Positions 5,865-13,024 of a DNA stretch of 16,592 nt are shown here, in pieces (the stretch's first letter is position 1; each line of letters begins with the position of its first letter). The stretch covers positions 1-16,592 of the forward strand of contig CAYVOX010000064.1 of assembly GCA_964453035.1 (NCBI GenBank), in the 5' to 3' direction. A program made the translations under genes and the position numbers. Origin of the DNA: CAYVOX01 sp964453035 (lineage in GTDB: Bacteria; Chloroflexota; Anaerolineae; Anaerolineales; Anaerolineaceae). The notes beneath the pieces were generated by a model, which searched no databases, was not told the origin of the DNA, and saw only the letters and a program-made list of their open reading frames with translations.

Positions 5865-7339
5865 CGCGTCTCCAGAATGATTCTAAACCCAAACAACGGC
5901 AAGTTTGGCCACCAATCCGGCTGTAGAATCACCTCCGGAGCACTCCTGAAGGGCATATCTGATCCCAGGTCAGCTTTAGCGCTTTCCGTTGGCTTCCCTC
6001 TCACCAGGTCAATAATGCGCTCCTTTTCCAACCGGGATTCAAATTGCCTGCTCACTTCAACCTGCCAGGTGATTAAATCACCCTCAAGGGTCACATCGTC
6101 AGAGGGATGAACCACCAGCGTTTCAGCCACACCTCGCTGCCCTTCGGGCAATCCAGCATCCAGTGAGAGTTGAGCCAGGGTTTCCAGATCGCTCAAATGG
6201 ATAGCCCACGCAGAGAATTCCACCTGCATCGTCAGGCTCAACCACTCGCTCTCAACACTCCCCTCCGGATTATAAGATTCCTTCACCACATGGTTTAATT
6301 TAAGCGTAGGCTTGAGCACAATATCCGCGTTAGAATTGGTTTCCAATTCATTTATCGCGGTTTGCTGCAATTTGGCCAGCAACCGCTCGCGGAGCTCACG
6401 GCGGTCCTCTTCGGAAGGTGCAACGCCCGCCTGGTTTTGACCGCCAGCAGTCCTCACCAGGTTAACCACAGTGACCTTCACACCCAACGGACCTTCAACC
6501 GCCTGGATTTCTCCAATAGCAACATTTCCGCTGTTGCCCGGTTGAACCGCCTGGATATTTGCCTCGGCTTTTTGGCCAACCTCACCTGGTAATTCCATAT
6601 CCTCCACCACCATGAAGCGTACTGGCTTTTCGCCTCTGGTGAGAATGATTTGCCCGGCGGGAATCACAACCACCTCATCGGTCAGGTTGGTGAATTCTAC
6701 TGTTCCCACAGCCGATTTTACAGCCACCTGCACCGTTCCTCGCGCTGGCGCTGTTTCCTCGCCCTCAACCACCACCAGGCGCACCTGCGCCGGGATACCT
6801 CCGCCTACATTCGTTGCTGTAAACTTTGGGTTAGGCCGAACCTCCAGGTTGAGGGTCTGCGTTTCTCTGGAAGGATACAAAACAACCCGTGCCTCTGGGA
6901 TAAAAAACCCAACCAGAACCAACACCGCCAAAACGCCCACCATGAAAAGCCCCACTCTGACCATCCTGTGGTCTTTCCAGGATGTGGATTTTGCAGGGGT
7001 AGGCACTGGCAAAGGTATGCCCTTCGGCTCAAACCGTAACACGCGCCTTTTACCCCTGGGTCTGCGCCAGAAAGCTGTCTGCGCCTGGTGAAGCGATTGA
7101 AAGACCGGAATGCCCAGTTCCCAGGCAATACGGACCACCTCCTCATCCGGCGTCACCAGCGCCAGTTGAGCGCCCACTTTCTGACTGGCTCTCAGGATTA
7201 AAACCAGATCCACTTTCTGCAACCTGAGTCCTTTAACCGGCCAGGTCAACAGAATACGATTCGTCTTGCTCCAGGAGATCTTATCCCGGATCGAAATCTC
7301 ATCATCATGTGGCTCAAGCTGAATAATGGATGTCTTCAT
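5861..7339 (-). CDS. Single-pass membrane protein with baseplate-J/gp47-like domain
   Basis: A 492-residue protein of unknown function, first gene of the minus-strand operon. Residues 1-115 look cytoplasmic and alpha/beta, with alternating hydrophobic strands such as VDLVLILRASQ and AQLALVTPDEEVVRIAWELG, suggesting a small Rossmann-like fold. A Pro/Lys-rich stretch leads to one transmembrane helix at about 127-147. The outer part is mostly beta. Residues about 211-293 (GTVEFTNLTDEVVVIPAGQ through EGPLGVKVTVVN) resemble the baseplate J/gp47 beta domain of phage tail proteins. There are no phage genes nearby, so this is a chromosomal use of that fold. The ATG at 7337-7339 has only a weak ribosome binding site. 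Its end overlaps ruvX by four bases. Its place before ruvX and mltG suggests an envelope or cell-wall role, which is inference only. Confidence 0.7.
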   Translation of the reverse strand: MKTSIIQLEPHDDEISIRDKISWSKTNRILLTWPVKGLRLQKVDLVLILRASQKVGAQLALVTPDEEVVRIAWELGIPVFQSLHQAQTAFWRRPRGKRRVLRFEPKGIPLPVPTPAKSTSWKDHRMVRVGLFMVGVLAVLVLVGFFIPEARVVLYPSRETQTLNLEVRPNPKFTATNVGGGIPAQVRLVVVEGEETAPARGTVQVAVKSAVGTVEFTNLTDEVVVIPAGQIILTRGEKPVRFMVVEDMELPGEVGQKAEANIQAVQPGNSGNVAIGEIQAVEGPLGVKVTVVNLVRTAGGQNQAGVAPSEEDRRELRERLLAKLQQTAINELETNSNADIVLKPTLKLNHVVKESYNPEGSVESEWLSLTMQVEFSAWAIHLSDLETLAQLSLDAGLPEGQRGVAETLVVHPSDDVTLEGDLITWQVEVSRQFESRLEKERIIDLVRGKPTESAKADLGSDMPFRSAPEVILQPDWWPNLPLFGFRIILETR

Positions 7340-7350
7340 GGCTCTGCTGA

Positions 7351-7356
7351 ATTATA
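7351..7356 (-). promoter_or_regulatory. Candidate -10 element for the minus-strand operon
   Basis: The minus strand reads TATAAT here, 11 bases before the ATG at 7339. No good -35 hexamer is found 16-18 bases upstream. If used, the leader would be only a few bases, which fits the poor ribosome binding site of that gene. Confidence 0.35.
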
Positions 7357-7385
7357 TTGCTAAATATCATCAAAGCCTATAAAAT
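7357..7385 (+). promoter_or_regulatory. Candidate promoter of the kinase-uridylyltransferase gene
   Basis: TTGCTA (7357-7362) and TAAAAT (7380-7385) are separated by 17 bases. They match the sigma-70 hexamers at four and five of six positions. This would place transcription start near 7392, about 37 bases before the GTG start at 7429. The region is divergent, so a promoter is expected here. Confidence 0.35.
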
Positions 7386-7416
7386 TGAGTATTGTTTTCA
7401 AAGCATCCTCAAAATT

Positions 7417-7421
7417 GGGAG
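7417..7421 (+). promoter_or_regulatory. Ribosome binding site fixing the GTG start at 7429
   Basis: GGGAG lies seven bases before GTG 7429. It supports this start over the in-frame TTG at 7357, which has no such site and would overlap the likely promoter. Confidence 0.65.
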
Positions 7422-7428
7422 CACCCCG

Positions 7429-9351
7429 GTGAAAATTTTTGTTCCTGGTCGCATTTGCCTGCTGGGCGAACATTCGGATTGGGCAGGGGGTTACCGCCGC
7501 ATCAACGCTGATATCGAAAAGGGATATGCCATCATCACAGGTACCAACCAGGGTATCTATGCGGAGGTCGAAGCGCATCCCAATTCGCTGGTTCTTTCTT
7601 CCATTTCTCCCACCGGTGAAAAAATCGGTCCGCATGAAATCCCCATGGATGCGCCAACCTTGCTCAAGGAAGCTCAAGCCGGTGGGTTTTGGAGCTACAT
7701 TGCCGGCGTCGCTTACCAGGTGCTTACCAATTACCACGTCCGCGGGCTGGTCATTGATAACTTTCTGACGGACCTCCCCATCAAGAAAGGGCTATCCTCA
7801 TCGGCAGCCATTTGCGTGCTGGCAGCGCGTGCCTTTAACCGTGTTTACGACCTCAAACTCACCGTCCGCGGCGAGATGGAACTCGCCTATCAAGGGGAAA
7901 TTACTACCCCTTCCCGCTGCGGAAGAATGGACCAGGGCTGCGCCTTTGGCAGCCGCCCCATCCTGATGACTTTCGATGGCGACCGGCTGGAAACCACCGA
8001 ATTAAATGTCAATCAGGAATTATTCTTCGTCATCGTGGATTTAAATTCCCAGAAAGATACGTTTGAAATCCTCAAGCGCCTGAACCACTGCTACCCCTTT
8101 CCGGATGATGAAGTTCAACGCAACGTGCAGCGCCTGCTTGGACCCATCAACAAGGATATCCTTCACCAGGCGGTGGCATCGATCCAGAATACCAATCCTC
8201 AGCGCCTCGGCGAGCTTATGGTCGAAGCTCAGCGCGTGTTTGACCAATATGCAACGCCCGTCTGCCCGGAGGAATTAACCGCCCCCGTCCTTCACCACAT
8301 CCTGTCTTATCCCCCCTTGCTGCCCCACATTTTTGGCGGCAAGGGGGTTGGCTCTCAGGGGGATGGCACCGCGCAATTCCTGACGAAATCCAAAGCTGAT
8401 CAGGATACGGTCATTCAGATTATTGAAAGTGACCTTTCCCTATCTTGTTTAAAACTCACCCTTTCATCAGGTCCCAAGGTGCGCAAGGCGGTTATTCCCG
8501 CAGCCGGGTTTGGAACGCGCCTCTTCCCGGCTTCAAAAGCCACCAAGAAGGAGCTGTTCCCAATTATTGATAAAGATGGAATCGCCAAACCCGCTATCCT
8601 TTTGATTGTCGAAGAGGCGCTTAACGCAGGGATTGAAGAGGTCATTATCATCGTTCAAAAGGACGATTTGCACGAATTCCATTCGTTTTTCAATACCCAG
8701 GTTTCCATCGAGAACTTCAACAAACTATCTCCCCAATTCAAGGAGTATTCGCGTAGCATCCTGGAAATCGGGCAGAGAATCAAGTTTGCCATTCAAACCA
8801 CCCAGGAGGGGTTTGGCCACGCCGTTTATACGACCCGCGACCTGATTGGCAACGAACCCTTCCTGTTGATGTTAGGCGACCATCTCTACCGTTCCAACTC
8901 ACGCACCTCCTGCGCGCGCCAGCTTCTGGATGCCTACCAGATGCACGGGGTCAGCGTGGTTGGCCTGCGTTCCACACCTCAGGAGAAAATCGCCAATTTT
9001 GGTACCGTCACCGGGGTATGGATTGAAGAGAAATCGCTTCTTAATATCACCGAATTTGCCGAAAAGCCGACGCTGGAGTACGCTAAGACCAACCTTCGTG
9101 TTGCCAACCTGCCACCCGATCAATACCTGACGGTCTTTGGTCAGTATGTGCTGAAGCCCGATGTATTCGATTTTCTTGAAGTAAACATCAAGAATAATAT
9201 CCGCGAGCGCGGCGAATTTCAACTGACCAGTGCTCTTGATACCCTCCGCCAGCAAGATGGCTTCCTGGGACTGATGATGGATGGAAAGCGGTATGATATC
9301 GGTTTACCCGATTACTATCTGGATACAATGGTAGAATTTCGTAAAGAATAA
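7429..9351 (+). CDS. Fused GHMP sugar kinase / GalU-like nucleotidyltransferase
   Basis: A 640-residue two-domain protein. The N-terminal half (about 1-345) is a GHMP kinase close to galactokinase: GRICLLGEHSDWAGG (7-21), the ATP loop LPIKKGLSSSAA (116-127), CGRMDQG with probable catalytic D168, and a glycine-rich third motif GGKGVGSQGDGTAQ (303-316). The C-terminal half (about 350-640) is a sugar-1-phosphate nucleotidyltransferase of the GalU type. Its motifs are VIPAAGFGTRLFPASKATKK (355-374), GDHLY (483-487), EKP (545-547) and GKRYDIG (619-625). Together they would make a sugar 1-phosphate and then an NDP-sugar, a salvage route. The sugar cannot be fixed from sequence; galactose, arabinose or a uronic acid are candidates, and UTP is the likely nucleotide. 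The order is kinase first, opposite to Bacteroides Fkp. The domains read through with no frameshift. The GTG start is chosen for its ribosome binding site and because the kinase fold begins right after it. Confidence 0.85.
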   Translation: MKIFVPGRICLLGEHSDWAGGYRRINADIEKGYAIITGTNQGIYAEVEAHPNSLVLSSISPTGEKIGPHEIPMDAPTLLKEAQAGGFWSYIAGVAYQVLTNYHVRGLVIDNFLTDLPIKKGLSSSAAICVLAARAFNRVYDLKLTVRGEMELAYQGEITTPSRCGRMDQGCAFGSRPILMTFDGDRLETTELNVNQELFFVIVDLNSQKDTFEILKRLNHCYPFPDDEVQRNVQRLLGPINKDILHQAVASIQNTNPQRLGELMVEAQRVFDQYATPVCPEELTAPVLHHILSYPPLLPHIFGGKGVGSQGDGTAQFLTKSKADQDTVIQIIESDLSLSCLKLTLSSGPKVRKAVIPAAGFGTRLFPASKATKKELFPIIDKDGIAKPAILLIVEEALNAGIEEVIIIVQKDDLHEFHSFFNTQVSIENFNKLSPQFKEYSRSILEIGQRIKFAIQTTQEGFGHAVYTTRDLIGNEPFLLMLGDHLYRSNSRTSCARQLLDAYQMHGVSVVGLRSTPQEKIANFGTVTGVWIEEKSLLNITEFAEKPTLEYAKTNLRVANLPPDQYLTVFGQYVLKPDVFDFLEVNIKNNIRERGEFQLTSALDTLRQQDGFLGLMMDGKRYDIGLPDYYLDTMVEFRKE

Positions 9352-9403
9352 GTTTTCAATCGCCGTCTCTGGCATGGTCATTGTTGAAAAGAAAGGATGA
9401 ACC

Positions 9404-10270
9404 ATGAAGCCGTTACTCGCCATTCTGGTCGTATTTTCGCTGGTTCTTACAGGATGCAACCTTCCCCAGGAACCAACCGTCAACCCCACCTCACTCTCCA
9501 CCATTGTTTCCGGAGCGCTGACCGCATCGGCAACTTTTTCCCCTCCGCAGAAGACCACACAACCTCCTGCCACGCAGACCAAACCACAACTCACCCCAAG
9601 CCTGACAAAAGTCCCCATCACAGCAACCTCTCCGGCAACTGCCACGCTCACCAGAACAGCAACCTCCACTGCCACTCCGGAGTCCTCAGACCCCAAAGCT
9701 TCGCTGGGTAAAGCAACCTGGGAAGATAAATTCCACGACGGCGGCAACTGGGGGCTGGTGGGTGAGGCTTACGATGACGGAAGCACCCGTGTTGAAATAA
9801 AAAACGACTCCCTCTACTTCCTCAGCAAGAAAGGACAGGGTTGGCACGGTTGGCGTGCCACATACCCTGAGCCCAGAAATTTCTACCTGGAAGCCGTGGT
9901 TCATAACATTAATTGCGGCACCGGAGACTACTACGGTATTCTTTTCCGCGCCACAGATGACTTTAACGGTTACTGGTTTGGGGTATCCTGCCAGGGAAAA
10001 TTCAACCTGCGTACCGGTGGCATCGGCGCCTGGAAAGAACCCGTTCCCGCCGAGTCGAACACCACAATTTTGAGCGGGCCGAATAAAACGAATCGGTTGG
10101 GCGTCCTGGCAAAGGGAAACCGTATCACACTCTATATCAACGGAAAAATGGTTAAAGACGTTACAGATAACACCTATCCCAATGCCGGCACCTTTGGCAT
10201 GTTCATCGTTGGCTGGAATCCCAATTTCGCCTTCGAAACTGAAGAGATGGCTTACTGGGAATTGCCCTGA
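9404..10270 (+). CDS. Secreted lipoprotein with Thr/Pro-rich linker and concanavalin-like C-terminal domain
   Basis: A 288-residue predicted lipoprotein. The signal peptide ends in a clear lipobox, LTGC, with lipidated C18. Residues about 22-100 are rich in Thr, Pro, Ser and Ala and form a flexible spacer away from the membrane. The remainder (about 105-288) looks like a beta-sandwich of the LamG or concanavalin-like kind. Supporting phrases are YYGILFRATDDFNGYWFGVS, NRLGVLAKGNRITLYINGK and GTFGMFIVGW, a pattern seen in laminin-G-like and family-16-like carbohydrate-binding domains. No catalytic residues can be assigned, so a binding role is more likely than hydrolysis; this is inference. The ATG at 9404 has AAAGGA seven bases upstream. 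Its TGA overlaps the ATG of the next gene by one base, so the two are probably co-translated despite unrelated roles. Confidence 0.8.
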   Translation: MKPLLAILVVFSLVLTGCNLPQEPTVNPTSLSTIVSGALTASATFSPPQKTTQPPATQTKPQLTPSLTKVPITATSPATATLTRTATSTATPESSDPKASLGKATWEDKFHDGGNWGLVGEAYDDGSTRVEIKNDSLYFLSKKGQGWHGWRATYPEPRNFYLEAVVHNINCGTGDYYGILFRATDDFNGYWFGVSCQGKFNLRTGGIGAWKEPVPAESNTTILSGPNKTNRLGVLAKGNRITLYINGKMVKDVTDNTYPNAGTFGMFIVGWNPNFAFETEEMAYWELP

Positions 10271-10842
10271 TGACCACCCCGCCCCAAACGCCTCGTTCTC
10301 AAGTCGTTCAACTCGCGCGCCAAATCTTGGCTAAGAATCCGGTCTTTCTCGACACCGAAACCACCGGCCTTGAAAAGACAGACGAAATTGTTGAAATTTC
10401 CATTGTGGATGAGCTCGGTCAGGTGCTCTATCAATCGCTCATCAAGCCCAGCCAGCCCATCCCACCTGCTGCCTCGCGCATCAATCACATTACGGATGCG
10501 ATGGTACAAAAAGTGCCTGCCTGGCCTGTAGCATGGATGCAGATTCGTCCGCTGCTATTAAACCGCCTGATTGTGGCATACAATTCCGAGTTTGACCAGC
10601 GCATGATGCAGCAGACTCACTTACGTTACCGTATGCCGTGGCGAGATCCGCTCAATTTCATTGATTTGTTGCGCATTTACGCCCAATTCCGTGGTGAGTG
10701 GGACCCCAACAGGCGATCGTGGAAGTATCACAGTCTGGAAAATGCCGGGAAGCAGTGTGGGATTTCCCTCCCTAACGCCCACCGCGCAACGGCCGATACT
10801 GTCCTCACCCGCGAATTGCTGCTTTTCATTTCCAAAGGCTGA
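10270..10842 (+). CDS. DnaQ-like DEDDh 3'-5' exonuclease
   Basis: A 190-residue nuclease of the DEDDh family, which includes the DNA polymerase III epsilon subunit, RNase T and oligoribonuclease. The three exonuclease motifs are complete: FLDTETTGL with metal-binding D28 and E30, VAYNSEFD with D109, and HRATADT with the general base H171 and metal ligand D176. INHITD (71-76) also matches the family. There is no extra domain, so substrate choice (proofreading, single-stranded DNA or RNA trimming) cannot be settled; the context near a recombination cluster favours DNA. The ATG overlaps the lipoprotein stop (TGATG). A 64-base gap with its own possible promoter separates it from the next gene. 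Confidence 0.9.
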   Translation: MTTPPQTPRSQVVQLARQILAKNPVFLDTETTGLEKTDEIVEISIVDELGQVLYQSLIKPSQPIPPAASRINHITDAMVQKVPAWPVAWMQIRPLLLNRLIVAYNSEFDQRMMQQTHLRYRMPWRDPLNFIDLLRIYAQFRGEWDPNRRSWKYHSLENAGKQCGISLPNAHRATADTVLTRELLLFISKG

Positions 10843-10892
10843 AAGCTCTCCCCTGTAACCGCATCCGGTCATCTTACTTCTGGCAAATCACA

Positions 10893-10906
10893 TATAATAA
10901 GAGGAG
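10893..10906 (+). promoter_or_regulatory. Candidate -10 element and adjacent purine-rich site before the repair cluster
   Basis: TATAAT at 10893-10898 is a perfect -10 hexamer and ends eight bases before the ATG at 10907. No matching -35 is seen at 17 bases. GAGGAG directly touches the ATG, too close for normal ribosome binding. The spacing suggests a nearly leaderless mRNA for the cluster. Confidence 0.35.
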
Positions 10907-13024
10907 ATGACACACCCAACCTGGAGTCCGGAACAATACAGCGTTATCACTGCGCCTGCTAACAGACGCACATTCCTGGAAGGTCCGGCTGGCAGCGGAA
11001 AGACAAGCGCGGCCGTCGAGCGCCTCTGCACCCTGGTTGCATCTGGAATTCCCGCCGAATCCATCCTCATCCTCGTCCCGCAGCGCACGTTAGCACAGCC
11101 CTATTTCAATGCCATCCGCAGCGCTGCCTTTCCCAATGGCGGACTGCCGGAAGTTGTGACCCTGGGTGGTCTAAGCCAGCGGCTAACCGGTCTCTTCTGG
11201 CCAATCATCGCCCGCCATTCCGGCTTTGCCCACCCCAACCGGCAGCCAACCTTCCTTACGCTTGAATCCGCCCAGTATTACCTCTCCAGAATCGTTCAAC
11301 CGCTCATCGATGAGGGCTTTTTCGAATCGATTTCGATGGATTCCAATCGCCTGCTAAGTCAGATTCTCGATAACCTAAACAAAACCGCTGCGGTTGGCTA
11401 TGCGCACACTGAAATTGCCGAGCGGCTCTCCATGGCTTGGATTGGTGAAAAGAGCCAGGTTCAGGTTTATCAGGATGCACAGGAATGTGCTAACCGCTTC
11501 AGACAATTTTGCCTTCAGAACAACCTTCTGGATTTTTCTCTCCAGTTTGAAATCCTAAGAAATCATCTCTGGCCGTCCTTCTTGTGCCGTCAATACTTCT
11601 ATTCCCGGTTCAGGCACCTCATCTTTGATAATATCGAAGAAGATGTACCTGTGACCCATGATTTAGTGCGCGAATGGCTGCCCAATCTGGACTCAGCCCT
11701 CCTCATTTACGACACCAACGGAGGGCTGCGATCCTTTCTGGGCGCCGATCCCGAATCCGGGCTGGCACTGCAATCCTTGTGCGAAGAGACCGTGACCCTC
11801 TCACACTCATGGGTTTGCAGCCCGGCATTGGATTCCTTCCGCAACAGCCTTGGCAACCAGATTCTCCGCAAGGAAGGCCCACCGCCAGTGCCGGAACTTC
11901 GCAGTTCGGTGCGATTCATCGCCTATAATTTTCTCCCTCAAATGATAGAAGGCATTGGGGTAAAAATTTCCGACCTTATCAATGTTAAGGGAGTCGCCCC
12001 CGGTGAAATTGCCGTTCTGGCTCCCTTCCTTTCAGATTCGCTGCGCTTTTCCCTGATGAACCGCCTGGACCAGCTTGGCATTCCCTGCCATTCGCACCGC
12101 CCATCCCGCAGCCTGAGGGACGAACCCGCCACCCGCTGCCTTTTAACCCTCGCCAGGCTGGCTCACCCCGTCTGGAATTTGCCTGTTACTCGCCTTGAGC
12201 TGCGCAGCGCCCTTGTGCAAACCATCACCGGGCTAGATCTTATGAGAGCCGATTTGCTCAGCCAGATTGTCTTCCGAAGGCAATCCAACAATTTTCCCCT
12301 CTCGTCATTCGACCAGATCCGCCCCGAAATGCAGGACCGCATCTCCTATTCGGTTGGGGAGCGTTACGAAATCTTCCTTGCCTGGTTAAAGAGATATCTT
12401 GAAGGTGAGAACATTGAACTGGATATCTTTCTCAGCCGCCTTTTCGGCGAGCTACTCTCTCAGCCTGGCTTTGGCTTTCATAACAATTTTGATGCCGCCA
12501 GCGTTGCCGCTCGCCTGATCGAATCCATTCAGAAATTCCGCCTTGCGACCACGGGCGTCACCCTGGGTGAGCCGAAGCCGCTTGGATTGGAATACATTCA
12601 AATGGTGCAGGCAGGTGTCGTCGCCGCCCAGTATATTCAAACCTGGTTTGACCAGCCCGAAGACTCAGTTTTCATCGCCCCGGCCTACACCTTTCTCATG
12701 TCTAATCGCCCTGTCTCCTACCAGTTCTGGCTGGATATCGGTTCTCAGGGTTGGTGGGAGCGCCTTTACCAGCCGCTGACCCATCCGTTTATTCTCAGTC
12801 GTCACTGGATTCCCGGTCAGGTCTGGACGGATGCACATGAGTTTGAAACAAACCAGCGCCTACTCACTCGCCTGGTTTCAGGGCTCATCCTACGCTGCCG
12901 CCAGGGAATTTTTCTCTGCTTTTTAGGCGTCAACGAGCAAGGCCGCGAGCAGAGAGGATTATTGCTCACCGCTTTGCAGAACATCCAGCGCCGGTTGCCA
13001 CCTGAGGAGGTGCAGCGTGTTTAA
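10907..13024 (+). CDS. UvrD-fold helicase-like protein with decayed motifs (AddB/RecC-like subunit, predicted)
   Basis: A 705-residue protein with the layout of a superfamily 1 UvrD helicase. Walker A is intact (GPAGSGKT, 26-33), and ILILVPQRTLAQ (53-64) matches motif Ia. The later motifs are weak. Motif II reads IFDNIEED (239-246) instead of DExQD. The motif III region (about 268-283) has lost its glutamine, reading YDTNGGLRSFLGAD. Near the C-terminus, where motif V (TxHxAKGLE) and the arginine motif VI belong, there are only distant look-alikes (about 587-665). A 2A-like domain is visible around 332-415. This resembles AddB, which keeps Walker A but is not the motor, though here no nuclease domain is attached. 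I predict a structural or DNA-scanning subunit that partners the next gene product, whose start overlaps its stop by eight bases. The ATG is the first possible start after an in-frame stop. An independent ATPase role cannot be excluded. Confidence 0.75.
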   Translation: MTHPTWSPEQYSVITAPANRRTFLEGPAGSGKTSAAVERLCTLVASGIPAESILILVPQRTLAQPYFNAIRSAAFPNGGLPEVVTLGGLSQRLTGLFWPIIARHSGFAHPNRQPTFLTLESAQYYLSRIVQPLIDEGFFESISMDSNRLLSQILDNLNKTAAVGYAHTEIAERLSMAWIGEKSQVQVYQDAQECANRFRQFCLQNNLLDFSLQFEILRNHLWPSFLCRQYFYSRFRHLIFDNIEEDVPVTHDLVREWLPNLDSALLIYDTNGGLRSFLGADPESGLALQSLCEETVTLSHSWVCSPALDSFRNSLGNQILRKEGPPPVPELRSSVRFIAYNFLPQMIEGIGVKISDLINVKGVAPGEIAVLAPFLSDSLRFSLMNRLDQLGIPCHSHRPSRSLRDEPATRCLLTLARLAHPVWNLPVTRLELRSALVQTITGLDLMRADLLSQIVFRRQSNNFPLSSFDQIRPEMQDRISYSVGERYEIFLAWLKRYLEGENIELDIFLSRLFGELLSQPGFGFHNNFDAASVAARLIESIQKFRLATTGVTLGEPKPLGLEYIQMVQAGVVAAQYIQTWFDQPEDSVFIAPAYTFLMSNRPVSYQFWLDIGSQGWWERLYQPLTHPFILSRHWIPGQVWTDAHEFETNQRLLTRLVSGLILRCRQGIFLCFLGVNEQGREQRGLLLTALQNIQRRLPPEEVQRV
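13004..13010 (+). promoter_or_regulatory. Ribosome binding site for the GTG start of the UvrD-type helicase
   Basis: GAGGAGG lies six bases before GTG 13017, inside the end of the preceding gene. It supports the GTG start and the eight-base overlap. Confidence 0.75.

Noticed and set aside
6612..7091. Plus-strand open frame of 159 codons
   Set aside because: Antisense to the baseplate-J-like gene; low-complexity Thr/Arg-rich product with no family resemblance.
5861..7339. Remnant of a prophage because of the baseplate-J-like domain
   Set aside because: No other phage gene is nearby, the protein has a membrane helix, and it overlaps housekeeping genes in an operon.
7357..7428. In-frame TTG at 7357 as start of the kinase fusion, adding 24 residues
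   Set aside because: No ribosome binding site, the added residues do not look like part of a GHMP kinase, and it would cover the likely promoter; GTG 7429 has a well-spaced GGGAG.
9353..9390. TTTTCAA and TTGAAAA inverted repeat after the fusion gene
   Set aside because: Only seven AT-rich pairs around a 24-base loop; too weak to call a terminator.
9304..9747. Minus-strand open frame of 147 codons
   Set aside because: Antisense to the fusion gene end and lipoprotein linker; its Val/Ala-rich product mirrors the Thr/Pro repeats of the real gene.
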